A stretch of 64,000 bases of DNA from JAJPKK01 sp963787675 (lineage in GTDB: Bacteria; Pseudomonadota; Alphaproteobacteria; Rhizobiales; Xanthobacteraceae). Positions within the stretch are counted from its first letter, which is position 1, and each line of letters starts with the position of its first letter. Positions 43,789 through 54,637 of this stretch are shown piece after piece. A program made the translations under genes and the position numbers. The stretch covers positions 186,001 through 250,000 of the forward strand of contig CAWBDV010000006.1 in the NCBI GenBank assembly GCA_963787675.1, read 5' to 3'. The notes beneath the pieces are model-generated. The model saw only the letters and a list, made by a program, of their open reading frames with translations. It searched no databases and was not told the origin of the DNA.

Positions 43789-46700
43789 TCACCACACCCG
43801 CCGCAGCGTCCCGGTCCCGGCATAGCTCGTGCGGTTTGGCGAGAACTCACCATCGAAGCGGCCGCCGAACCGCCATTCGCTGTTGAAAAAATACTCCGCG
43901 GCAATGGAGACCAGCGCCGAATTCGGGTTCGGTACTGCGCCGCCGACGACAAACGTCGTACCGGGCAATGTCTGGAACGCCGCGACCGCCGTGTCGTCGT
44001 TGTTGACGTCGTGAGCCCAGGCGAGCCTGACGCGCAACACCAGCGGGTTGCCAGTGGCAAGCACGAACGTCCTGTCCGCCCAGCTCCCGAGTTCGGTTCG
44101 CGTCGTCGCAAAGGTGCGGCCGGCGTAGCTGAGGCCAAAGGTCCCTGGACCTCCCGCCAACTGCTCAGAATAGGCAGGTGTCGAGAACGTCGTGAACTGC
44201 ACCGCCCCGTACGGCGTCAACCCGAAGTCCTGGGCTTCGACGCGATACCCGCCTTCCAGCCGGCTGGAGAGAGTCGCTCCGAAAAAGTCAGCGTTGTATC
44301 CTTCGGGAGCATTCACCGTCACCACGCGGTTGGTCGACATCCAGTTCGCCCCAAACGCGAGCCCTGCCGAGAGATACGCCGCGCCGAACCGCTGCGAGGC
44401 AAAACCGCCGAGCTGGAATACGTTCGATTGGCCGCCGCCGAGGCCGTTGGCGAGACTCCATTTTCCGCTTCCGCCTGCGAGCGAAAATCCGACGATCGTG
44501 TCCGGCTGGATGCGATAATCGATTCCGGCGGCAAATCCCGACACGCGCGTTGTCGTCGAGCTTCCGACCGCGGCGTCGCCGCTGACGGTCGCCTGACCGC
44601 CATAAGCCGAACCCCACATGGACCACCGCGGCGGGGGTGGCGGTGAGCCGAAAGCAGCAAGCGGCGAAGCCGAACTCGGCTTTGCGTCCTTCTTCGCGTA
44701 GGCGAGCACGTTATCGGTGTTGTACGTATCCGAACCGTACGCAAGCGTCGGTGCCGGCGCATAACTCATCGGACCGAAGCTGCCGCCCGCACCGCGATTG
44801 CCGACGTAGGGGTTCATCATCGTGTTGATGAAGCTATTCGCGATGTCGAGCGCGGCTTTCTGCGCTCCGGTCGCGGTCTCGCCGGAGAGCTGCGTTAGCG
44901 AATTGGCGAGCGTCGCCCCGGTTTGCTGGAACACCGTCAGGAATCCCGGCGGCAGATAGCCGGAGCCGCTGAAATAGCTGTTCAGCGTGTTGGCAACGTT
45001 GGTCTGGTTGCGGTTGAGACCGGCGGTCGTGATCAGCGCCGATGTGATGTCGATCGATACGTTATCGGCGGAGCCGTAGTCGAGGCTTGCCCGCAACGTC
45101 CTGTTGAGGTCCGACGTTTCCAGTGAACTGAAAGTGCCGGTATGGGAGCTTGCACTGAGGATGACGTACGACGAGCCGAGCGAATAACTGCCGGGGGCAA
45201 AAGTCGCGGATACGGCACCGGCGAGCGTTGCCGAGCCTCCCGCTACGATTTTGGACGCTGCTCCCGGTGTCACCTGCAACGAGAAGAGCGATGCCGGGGA
45301 GAACGACACATTGCCGGCCGTCGTCAACACCCCCGAGGCGCTGGTGAATTTGAGCGTGCCGCTGTTGGTGAGGTTCGCAAGATTCGAGAACGTGGCGGAA
45401 TCCGAGAACGCGATCATGCCGGTATTGTCGACCAAGCTGACGCCGGCTGTGAACGTGTGGTGCCGAGCGTGTTCCAGGTCCCGCTGTTCGTGATCGACTG
45501 AGCGCCCGCGCCGGCCATGCTGATCGTACCGGTCATGTTGGCATTGTTGGCAACGCTGACGTTGCCGCTCGAATTGGTCGACAAGACCTGATCGCTTGCA
45601 AGGCCGCTCAGGTTCTCGATCGTGGCATTGTTGGTGATCTGGATCTGACCCGACGATGTCGCGCCGATGGCGTTGGTGCCGCCTTTGGTGATTCCGCCAT
45701 CGATCAAGACCGTGGTGAGCCCGGTGCCGGCATTGGCGTTGATGCCGCTCGCGGACGTGCCGGTCACGTTGTTGACGACGGTGATCGCCACTGCCCCTAT
45801 GTTGCCCGTCGACGCGGAAATGCCGGTCGTGCCGCCGCTGATATTGCCAATGCCGGTAATCGTGATGTTGCCGCCCCCGGTGATATTGGCGTTGATGCCG
45901 GCGCCCGCGGTGCCGGTGACGCCCGCGACATTGCTGACCGTAATCGTGCCGCTGGAGAGCGACAGATCCATGCCGTCCGTCGCGCCCTTCACGACGCCGA
46001 CGCCGGTATAGTTGCCGGTCCCGCCGACGATGACTTGGCCGCCGCCGGGGTTCGACAGCACGATGCCGGCACCTGAGGTGCCGGTGACGTTGCCGACACC
46101 CGACACGGTAGCGTTGCCGCCAGCCGTGATGTTGACACTGATGCCGGTGCCGCCGGAGACATCGCCGATCATGCCGGCCGCGAAGCTGCCATCGGCGCCG
46201 ATCGTCACGCTGGTGAGGGAATTGGCGACGTTGATGCCGAAGTGCCCGGTCCCGTTTCCGCCAGTGACACCGGCGACGCCCTGAATTGTGGTCGTGGTCG
46301 CGTTGGCGACGTCGATGCCGGTCGTCGTGCCGGACACGTTGCCGATCGTCGTGCCGGTGGTATTGCCGCCGATCAGCACGACGCCTTCGCTGCCGATCGA
46401 CACCGCGATTCCGGTGCCGGAGAAGCCGGTGATGTTTCCGGCGTTGGCGATGGTGACGTTTCCAGCGGACATGTTTGCGCTGATGCCGGTAGCGCCCGAC
46501 ACTTTGCCGATCGCTGCTGTGGCCGTCGTGCCGCCGATCGTGATGCTGTTCGTGACGTTGGCGACGGTTCCTGAAATCGTCGCACTGATGCCGGCATTGC
46601 TGCCGGACATGTTCCCGGAGACGGTGCCGAGGCCTGCGATCGTTATAATTCCGGCGCCCGAGCTTGCGTTGATGCCGGTGCCGGCAGTGCCGCTAACGTT

Positions 46701-49700
46701 GCCAAGCCCTCGAATGGACACGTTCCCGCCCTGGGTGTTCGCGTAAACGCCGTCCGTACCCCCGCTGACGTTGCCCACATTCCCAATGGTGATGTTGCCG
46801 CCCAAGCTGACGTTTGCGCTGATGCCAACGCCGTTGGTACCGGTGACGTTGCCGACGCCCATTATGGAGATAGAGCCACCGCCGATGGTCGCGTTGATGC
46901 CGTCGGTCGTACCCTTTACGTCGCCGACTGCAGTGTTGGCCAAGAGGCCGCCGACCGTGATGCTCCCGCCGACTCCTCCGTTGAGCAACATGCCGGGGCC
47001 TGCCGTGCCGGTGACGTTGCCAACACCTGCAACCGTGATGTTTGCGGCCTGGTAGTTCACGTTGATGCCGGTCGCCCCCGTCACATTGCCGATCAGGCCC
47101 GCCACCGACCCGCCATTCGCGCCAATCGTGACGGTGCCACCGCCTGACGGCGCCGAAATGTTGATTCCAAAATCGCCAGAAACGTTGCCGCCTGTGACGC
47201 TGCTGATGCCCGCGATCGTGACGTTCCCGCCGGCCGAGGTCACGTTAACGCCAGTGCCCGCGATGCCCTTGACGTTGCCGAGCCCTTGAATGGAAACGTT
47301 CCCGCCCTGGTGTTCGCGTCAACGCCGTTCGTACCGCCGCTGACGTTGCCCACATTCCCGATGGTGATGTCACCGCCCAAGCTGAGGTTTGCGCTGATGC
47401 CAACGCCGTTGGTCCCGGTGACGTTGCCGATGCCGGTAATCGAGATCGTGCCGCCGCCGAGGCTCGCGTTGATGCCGTCGGTTGTGCCCTTTACATCGCC
47501 AACCGCTGTGTTGGGTGAGAGGCCGCCGACCGTGATGCTGCCGCCGGTCCCCGCATTGAGCAGCATGCCGGCACCGGCGGTGCCGGTGACATTGCCGACG
47601 CCGGAAACGATGATGTCGCCGGCCAGGTGCAAAGCCACGTTGATGCCGGTCGCTCCGGTCACATTGCCGATCAGGCCGGTAGCCGAGCTGCCGTTAGCCC
47701 CGATCGTCACAATGCCGTTGGCGGCACTGGCATTGATGCCGTATTGGCCGGTGGTATTGCCGCCAGTGACACTGGCGATGCCCTGAATAGTGATGTTGCC
47801 GGCGTTGGTGTTGTTGACGTTGATGCCGGACGTCGTGCCGGAGACGTTGCCGATCGTGGCGTTGGCGCCGGTGCCGCCGATCACCACGTCGCCCGCACCG
47901 ACCGCCACATTGATGCCGGCCCCTCCGCCGCCGGTGACGTTGCCGATGTCCGAGATTGTCACTTCGGATATCGCTGCCACATTGGCATTGATGCCGTTGC
48001 CGGAGGTGCCGGTGACGCTCGTGATGTTCGCGATAGTTACGCTGCCTTCGCTGAGCGTCACGTCGATGCCGTCGGTCGCTCCCTTGACCGCACCCACACC
48101 GGCGTTCGTGCCGGTTCCCCCGACCGTGAGGCTACCCTCACCTACCGTCAGCGCGATGCCGGCTGCGGCCGTGCCGGTGACGTTGCCGACGCCAGCCACC
48201 GTGATGGTGCCGAAGGTAACGTTGGCATTGATGCCTATTCCGCCGGTGACGTTGCCGATCAGGCCAGTTGCCGAGCCGCCGTTCGCACCGATCACGATAC
48301 CGCCGCCACCGGAACTGGCATTAATTCCGTATTGGCCGGTGGAATTGCCGCCGGTAACGCTGGCAATGCCCTGAATGGTGACGTTACCTGAGTTGGTGAC
48401 GTTGACGTCGATGCCATTGGTCGTGCCGGAGACATTGCCGATCGTGGTGTTGGCGGTGGTGCCGCCGATCGTTACAGGGCCTTCTCCGACCGCCACGTTG
48501 ATGCCGGCCCCTCCGCCGCCGGTGACATTGCCAATGCCCGAGATCGTCACTACCGATAGCGCGGCTACATTGGCGTTGATACCGTTGCCGGAGTTGCCGG
48601 TGACGCTCGTAATGTTCGCGACAGTTAAAGTGCCTTCGCTGAGCGTGAGGTTTATGCCGTCGGTCGCTCCTTTGACTGCACCCACACCCGCGTTCGTGCC
48701 GGTTCCCCCGACCGTGAGGCTACCCCCACCTACCGTCAGCGCGATGCCGGCTGCGGCCGTGCCGGTGACGTTGCCGACGCCAGCCACCATGATGTTGCCC
48801 GTGCTGCTAATGCTGGCGTTGATGCCGACGCCGCCGGCGACGTCGCCGATCAGGCCGGTTGCCGAGCCGCCGTTCGCACCGATCACGATAGCGCCGCCGC
48901 CGGTACTGGGATTTATTCCGTATTGGCCAGTGGAATTGCCGCCGGTGACCCTGGCGATGCCCTGAATAGTAATATTGCCGCCGCTGGTGACATTGGCGTT
49001 AATGCCGGACGTCGTTCCAGACACGTTGCCGATGGTCGTGCCGGAGGTGTTCCCGCCTATTATGATCGCGCTGGTGCCCGTGGCGCTGATGCCGACGCCG
49101 TTGGTGCCGGTGACGTTGCTCGTCCCGGCAATGGTCACCGATCCGGCGGTCGTATTGGCGATGATGCCGGATGCGCCCGAGATGGTGCCGAGTTGATCGG
49201 ACACATTTCCGTTGCCGCCGACGACGATGTTGCCACCGCTCGAGCTGAACGTCGCCGCGGTCAGACCCTGACCGGCATCGCTGATGGTCCCAGATCCCGT
49301 GTAGGTGATGTTGCCGGTCGCGGTAATGTTGAGAACGCTGTTTCCGCCCGCGCTCGGCGTCGATCCGGCAGTTACGGTGACGGTGCCGGCGTTCGTGAAG
49401 CTGACGTCGCCGTTGGTGCCGGTCGCGGTCTGCGTATTCGTGATCGCGAGACCGAAGCCGTTGACGGTGACGCCGGAACCAATTGTCGCGGTGACGTTGC
49501 CGCCGGTGTCGAACGTCTGTTGCCGGTCGAACGAGTTCGCCGTTCCGGCATCTGTGTTGGTCGTATTGGTCGTGGTCGTGCTGACCGAGCACGACACGGT
49601 ATTGGGGTTTGCCGTCACAGCGCATTGCGCGAACACCGCGCTGGGCGCGCCGCCGAGTCCGGCCGCGATGCCGCCGACGATCGCGGTGCAGGTCATCAGG

Positions 49701-49819
49701 CGCGCGCGATAGCGCCTCACGACCGAGACCGGAGACGAGCCCGATCCGGCGCCGCCGGAACTCCCGTACATCACCTGCACCCGTGTAGGATCGAGATCGC
49801 GGTTGAGAAGTGCTCTCAA
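43789..49819 (-). pseudogene. Giant repeat-rich autotransporter adhesin, interrupted by two apparent frameshifts
   Basis: Three consecutive minus-strand frames (49819-47240, 47243-45414, 45435-43789) form one type Va autotransporter of about 2010 residues once two single-base-scale indels are repaired. The N-terminus has an extended export signal (VVRRYRARLMTCTAIVGGIA, then APSAVFAQ). The passenger is Gly/Thr/Asn/Val-rich with recurring units such as ITIQGIASVTGG, VAGVGNVTGTA and GNVSGTT. The C-terminal 290 residues are an autotransporter barrel: RWSMWGSAYGGQATVSGD, GIDYRIQPDTIVGFSLAGG, LRLAWAHDV-type strand (VRLAWAHDVNNDDTAVAAF), ending in Trp. One G is missing near 47309 compared with the same phrase near 46731; the second break is near 45450. 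By eye about 40 N-x-S/T sequons occur in the first 820 residues. It is divergent from an N-glycosyltransferase homologue. If the shifts are sequencing errors the gene is intact. Confidence 0.85.
47210..49250 (-). repeat. Tandem coding repeats of about 590 bases in the autotransporter passenger
   Basis: On the plus strand the phrase CCTGAAT(A/G)GT recurs at 48961, 48370 and 47782, giving periods of 591 and 588 bases (197 and 196 residues); a more divergent equivalent begins at 47210 (572 bases on), and another at 46280. Each unit encodes the same order: TIQGIASVTGGNSTGQYGIN, ANGGSATGLIGNVTGG, VAGVGNVTGTA, TVGGTGTNAGVGAVKGATDG, a TSVTG segment, IGNVTGGGGAGINVAVG and IGNVSGTT. Near identity of adjacent units suggests recent unequal exchange. 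Confidence 0.8.
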
Positions 49820-50052
49820 CGCGGTTTTGGCGTCGGCCCGGCTCGATCTCCGGACGCGACAACGTCCGCTTTTTTAGCAATGCTGGCCGCGACGGGCACC
49901 GGCGAAAGCCTTCGGTTGTTCTGTTCCGCGCCGCATTTCCTCAAGATGTGGCCCATCGGACACACCTTCGCTCGCGGACCAGAATGGCCGTGACATCAAC
50001 GGCATCGGCGGGATAGGGATGACGCGATCGATGTCCTTGCCGAACGACGAAA

Positions 50053-51878
50053 ATGGACGCGGCCGCGAATAAACCAACCCCTTCGCTGGTCGCGCTGGAG
50101 CGCCTCGCGGCCGAGGGTGCTCATGATCGCGCGGCGATGATGGCGCTGCAGATCCTCGAAGCGATCGACGGCGCCTACGGCCACGTCCAACATATCGATC
50201 TCAGCGGACCGGACGAAGCGGCGGATGACGAGGAGCGCACCGTCATCTTCTGCACACGCTTCGCGGCCGCGCTCAGTCGGATCATCACCAACCCTGCATT
50301 TCGATTTTCCGACGAAGGGTTCGAGGCCTTTCTTCTCCAGCACCGGTGGATCGATCTCATCTTTTCGATCAGCGGCTTTGCAACATCTGACTACTTGCTT
50401 CCCGTGATTGGGAGCGTTGCCGGCAGCGACACTTGGACTTTGTCCGCCGAGACCATCATCCGCTTTCTGCCGGTTCTGTCGACGAACACCCGTTTCGAAC
50501 TCGACCTCGACAAGTGGTGGCAGGCCAACACGCCCGCGGCGGCAACCGCATTCCTGCACTTCCTCGGCTCGCGAACAGTGTTTCGCCCGCGCGCCGCGGC
50601 GCTGCGCGAACGTCTCCTCGAATGGCTCCCGGCGCGGCTTGACGAGATAAGGCTCGGCACGATTTCGCTATCAAGGGCGGCCGAGACTTACATGCACTGC
50701 AGCTACGCCTTCACGCCGCGCAAGCACGACATCAAGGGCGCCATCATGCGCCAGATGCGTCGCAAATGCATCGAGATCGGTTGCGCGGAAGTGACAATGG
50801 CGGTGTCGCGCACATCGCAGCGGCCTACCGTCGTGGTGGTCGCCGAATATTTCTCACCGAACCATTCGATCTATCGCACCCATTCGCAGTCGGTCCGCTC
50901 GCTGCGCGAGCGATTTCATGTCGTCGGCGTGATCCCGCCACATCATGCCGATGCATCGACGGCATCGTGTTTTGACGAGCAGTTGCCGCTTCCGATCGCT
51001 GATTTCGCGACCTCCGTACGTTCATTGTCCTCGGAGATTGCGGCGAGAGCGCCGTCGATCGTTCTTCATCTTGGCGTCGGCATGCGTGCGGAAACGATTG
51101 CGCTTGCCTCGCTGCGGCTCGCGCCGGTGCAATGCGTGTCGTTTGGGCACACCGCGACCACCATGAGCCCAGCCATCGACTACATGATCCTGCCGGACGA
51201 CTTCGTCGGTTCGCGCGACTGCTTTTCCGAGAAGCTGCTCACCGTTCCGAAGGAAGCGATGCCGTTCGTGCCGATTGCGCGCGCACGAAAGAGCCGCGCG
51301 CCACCGCGCGACAATTCAGTCGTCCGTATTGCGGTGCCAGCCTCGATCATGAAGCTCAACCCGCGCTTCTTCGAGGCCCTTGCTCTGATCGCCGAAAGAT
51401 CGCGCACGCCAACCGAATTCCATTTTTTCCCGGTGGCCGCGGTCGGTCTCGCGCACCGAGAGCTTGTTCGTGTGACCCGCCGCACGTTGCGACGAGCGGT
51501 CGTCCATCCCGAATTGCCTTTCGAGACCTATATGGACGAACTCAGTGGGTGCGATCTGTTTGTCAGCCCGTTTCCTTACGGCAACATGAACGGCATCATT
51601 GACGCGGTGAGCGTTGCGTTGCCTTGCCTGGAGTTTGTCTGGACGGACCCGAACCTCACGCGCACGCCGACGCCGCTATGTTCGCCCGCATCGGTCTGCC
51701 GCCGCACCTCGTCGCCGACAGCATCGACCGGTACGTGGCCGCAACGTGCCGGCTCATTGACGAAGCCGAGTGGCGGCGGCATTGCACGAGGATATGTATC
51801 GCGTGCAATCTCGACGCGGCTTTCTTTCACGGAAAACCGGAGCTATTCAGCGAGCTCGTGTTCGGTCTCCTAAAGTAA
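50053..51878 (+). pseudogene. HMW1C-like cytoplasmic N-glycosyltransferase (GT41 family), frameshifted near the 3' end
   Basis: The corrected product is 606 residues, close to the 620 of HMW1C and ApNGT, enzymes that add glucose to Asn in N-x-S/T of adhesins. The N-terminal helical region runs to about residue 250. The GT-B part includes TVVVVAEYFSPNHSIYRTHS, VSFGHTATTMSPAIDYMILP, DDFVGSRDCFSEKLL, AVPASIMKLNPRFFEALAL (the Lys that contacts UDP phosphates in ApNGT) and FPYGNMNGIIDAVSVALP, the family signature. At 51619-51628 TTGCC is present twice. Removing one copy joins ALP directly to GVCLDGPEPHAHADAAMFAR and continues to the natural end FSELVFGLLK at 51878. As read, translation leaves the proper frame after about 523 residues and stops at 51873 with an unrelated tail. 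It is divergent from the sequon-rich autotransporter, its likely substrate. Confidence 0.85.
51619..51628 (+). repeat. 5-bp tandem duplication (TTGCC)2 that shifts the glycosyltransferase frame
   Basis: TTGCC-TTGCC. With one copy the gene reads VALPGVCLDGPEPH as expected of HMW1C-type enzymes; with two it is out of frame. The corrected length from 50053 to 51878 is 1821 bases, an exact multiple of three. This could be a slippage-prone site or a fixed mutation. Confidence 0.75.
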
Positions 51879-51934
51879 TCTCATTCTATTCAGATCGGAT
51901 AGTTGACTGACCTCATACCGGATAGACGGCTTCA

Positions 51935-51959
51935 GACGGGGCCGACATCGGACCCCGTC
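51935..51959 (+). terminator. Strong hairpin after the glycosyltransferase gene
   Basis: GACGGGG (51935-51941) pairs with CCCCGTC (51953-51959), and inside it CCGA pairs with TCGG. No T-run follows, so it is a stable stem-loop that may stop transcription or protect the mRNA end rather than a classic intrinsic terminator. Confidence 0.4.
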
Positions 51960-52304
51960 ACCCGCGATCTCGCGGTCCGCGCGTCAGCGTGACGTTGCGC
52001 AAGTAGATCGGTGCTTGCGTGACGGAAGCGACCAAGTCGTCACGACGTCTTTCCGGGAACATCGAACACGATCGGTACGGCGCCCCACGCGTTCGCGCCT
52101 GGGCGTGTGGCGGACACCCGTCTTCATTAATTCCTCATCAACGCAGATCTCCTATTGTGTGTTGGAAGGTCGCCTGTCTCGCATCGCCGCGCGCGTATGG
52201 TTGATCGCTGTAGCGCTGAAATACAAGCAACTGAAATTTCTTGCCTTCGCATGAAGGGACCGGCGTCATCGTCGCGTTGTGGGTTGGGCACCGGAGCCGT
52301 AGTG
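51960..52304. other. Geneless stretch, about 345 bases
   Basis: No supported gene. The frame running into the molybdenum hydroxylase gene is open from 52155, but its first 50 residues are not family-like and contain no signal peptide. The region should carry the promoter of the hydroxylase pair. Confidence 0.4.
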
Positions 52305-54581
52305 ATGCCGAGCGTTTCGCGCCGTTATGTGCTCGTCGGAGCCACCGTAACAACCGCATCACTGCTGGTCCCGATCACCGGGGGGCCGATCCGCGCGGCG
52401 GCGCGCAAGAATCAGGCCGCCTACGAGATCACGGATTGGATCAGGATCGCCTCAAGTGGACAGGTCACGCTCGGGCTTTCACAGCCGGAAGTCGGACAAG
52501 GGTCGTACACGGCGCTCCCTCAGATTTTGGCGGACGAACTCGACGTCGATTGGGAGCGCGTAAAGATTCGTTTTGTGACCGGTAAACAAGCCTACAAGAT
52601 CGCTTTCCGACAAGAAGCACCGGCGCAGAAGGAGGGCGCCTCGATGTCGACCGCGGCGCTCTACGACCGGCTCCGCGTCGCTGGGGCCGCAGCCCGCGAT
52701 GTTCTGACCCGGGCCGCAGCCCGGACATGGGACATCGACATCTCACAGTGCCGGGCCGAGAAAGGCTTCGTCATCAACGCGCGCGGCAGGAAGCTCTCTT
52801 ACGGCCAACTCGCGGCGGCGGCGGCGGCGAAGCTTCCGCTCAGCGCCACGCCGGCCCTCAAAGACAGCAGCCGCTTTTACCTGATCGGCAAGCCGGTCGC
52901 GCGACTGGATACGCCGGCCAAGTGCAATGGCAGCGCACTTTACGGCATCGATGTCGTCATCCCCGGAATGCTCAATGCCGCAATAAAAACCGCCCCAGCC
53001 TTCACCGGCCGAGTGATCGCCATCAACAACGAAGCCGATATTGTCAAAATGCCGGGCGTGCGCGCGGTCGTGAGGCTTCCGGCGAACGGCGACGAAGACG
53101 AGGACCCCCAGCACCCGCGCATGGCGAGGTCTTCACCCGACAACGCGGTTTGCGTCATCGCGGATCGCTTCTGGCAGGCCAAGCGCGCGATCGACGCTCT
53201 CGACGTCGCCTTCGACCGCGGCGCGCACGGCGATCTCTCTACGGCGACGATAGATGCCAAGCTGGACGAGGCGCTGAACGCGGAGCATGGCGTCGCCGCG
53301 CTCCTGCGAGGCCATCCGAGGGAAATCCTCAAAGATCGCGCCGCGTCGGTCATCGAACGACGGTTCAAGTTGCCGCACATTGCCCACGCGCCTCACGAGC
53401 CCGTCAACGCGACGGCGAGCTATAGGGATGGCGCGGTCGAGGTCTGGGGCCCGATCCAGTCGGTTACGGCTTGTCAGGAGGCGGTCGCGGAAGCCGTCGG
53501 GTGCACTACGGCCGACGTCACGGTGCACGTCACCTTTCTAGGCGGGAGCTTCGGTCGCAAGATCGTCCCGGACTTTGTGGTGCAGGCTGTTCATGCATCC
53601 AAGGCGGTCGGACGACCTGTCAAGCTCGTTCGCTCGCGCGAAGAAGACATGCAGCACGACGTATACCGGCCGAACGCCGGCGGACGTCTTCGCGCAGTCT
53701 TGGACGACAACGGCTATCCACTGGCGATCCATGCGCGGGTCGCCGGTCAATCGCTTTTCGCCGCGACCCGCAAGAGCTGGCTCGATCAGACGCCGCAAGG
53801 CGCCTGGGACGAGAGCATGGTCGACGGCATCTACAATCAGAGCTATCGGCTGCCTCACCTGCTGGTGGAGACGCTCGATACGCCGCTGCCAGTTCCGGTC
53901 TATTTCATGCGATCGGTTGGCTCGACGGCGGCGGTGTTCTTTTGGGAAAGCATGATATCGGAGCTCGCCCATCGCGCCGGAATCGATCAGTACACCTACA
54001 GACGCAACTTGCTGTCCGATGATCCGCTTGCGGTGCGGGTACTCGACGCAGCGGCACATGCGTCCGGTTGGGGGACGCCGCCGCCACCCGATATGTTTCG
54101 CGGCATCGCTTACAGTTACTACATCGGGCGGGGAAGCCGGTTCAAAACCTACGTCGCAGAGGTGGTGGAACTGAAGCGTGTTAATGACAGACTGGCTGTA
54201 AAGCGCGTCTTCTGCGCGGTCGATGCCGGCCTTGCGGTCAACCCGAACACCCTGACAGCCCAGATCGAGGGCAGCATCGGGTTCGCAATGACCAACACCC
54301 TCAAGAGCAAAATCACGTTTTCGAACGGCGGTACCGATCAAAGCAACTTCTTTGATTATCCCCTCCTGAGCATCGACGAGATGCCCGAGATTGTACCGAT
54401 TGTCCTGCCGAGCGATCGTCCGCCGCAAGGCGTGGGCGAGGTCGTGCTGCCGCCCGTCGCGCCTGCCATTTCGCAGGCGCTGCTGAACGCCACGGGTAGA
54501 CGGCTCGACGTCATGCCGTTCCCCCCGGATGCTTTTAAGCTAGCAGTCGCAAGCGAGGATGACCCGACGCGAGCGCGATAG
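52305..54581 (+). CDS. Isoquinoline 1-oxidoreductase beta-type molybdopterin subunit, Tat-exported
   Basis: A 758-residue large subunit of a two-component molybdenum hydroxylase. The Tat signal is SRRYVLVGATVTTASLLVP. Family blocks: SGQVTLGLSQPEVGQGSYTA, IGKPVARLDTPAKCNGSALY, FKLPHIAHAPHEPVNATASY (molybdopterin region), VTFLGGSFGRKIVPDFVVQA, FMRSVGSTAAVFFWESMI, and the end block PPQGVGEVVLPPVAPAISQA with the catalytic Glu of GVGE. It differs from the 29911 protein and is nearer to IorB. Substrates are N-heterocycles or aldehydes. ATG at 52305 has GGAG at 8 bases. The [2Fe-2S] partner follows after 56 bases. Confidence 0.92.
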   Translation: MPSVSRRYVLVGATVTTASLLVPITGGPIRAAARKNQAAYEITDWIRIASSGQVTLGLSQPEVGQGSYTALPQILADELDVDWERVKIRFVTGKQAYKIAFRQEAPAQKEGASMSTAALYDRLRVAGAAARDVLTRAAARTWDIDISQCRAEKGFVINARGRKLSYGQLAAAAAAKLPLSATPALKDSSRFYLIGKPVARLDTPAKCNGSALYGIDVVIPGMLNAAIKTAPAFTGRVIAINNEADIVKMPGVRAVVRLPANGDEDEDPQHPRMARSSPDNAVCVIADRFWQAKRAIDALDVAFDRGAHGDLSTATIDAKLDEALNAEHGVAALLRGHPREILKDRAASVIERRFKLPHIAHAPHEPVNATASYRDGAVEVWGPIQSVTACQEAVAEAVGCTTADVTVHVTFLGGSFGRKIVPDFVVQAVHASKAVGRPVKLVRSREEDMQHDVYRPNAGGRLRAVLDDNGYPLAIHARVAGQSLFAATRKSWLDQTPQGAWDESMVDGIYNQSYRLPHLLVETLDTPLPVPVYFMRSVGSTAAVFFWESMISELAHRAGIDQYTYRRNLLSDDPLAVRVLDAAAHASGWGTPPPPDMFRGIAYSYYIGRGSRFKTYVAEVVELKRVNDRLAVKRVFCAVDAGLAVNPNTLTAQIEGSIGFAMTNTLKSKITFSNGGTDQSNFFDYPLLSIDEMPEIVPIVLPSDRPPQGVGEVVLPPVAPAISQALLNATGRRLDVMPFPPDAFKLAVASEDDPTRAR

Positions 54582-54637
54582 AGCGAACTTCTGATGCAAG
54601 GGAGAACTGCGGTGCCGGCACTAAAGGGCGGTGCAAC

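Noticed and set aside
46012..48965. Long plus-strand open frames rich in Pro, Val, Thr and Ala opposite the autotransporter repeats
   Set aside because: They are the antisense of Gly/Thr/Asn-rich tandem repeats and repeat with the same 588-591 base period. They have no signal, domain or ribosome site, so they are shadows of the coding repeats.
47210..49250. CRISPR-like array
   Set aside because: The periodicity is about 590 bases and coding, not 60-70 bases with short identical repeats. The GTAACT array at 55.7 kb also lacks spacers of CRISPR size.
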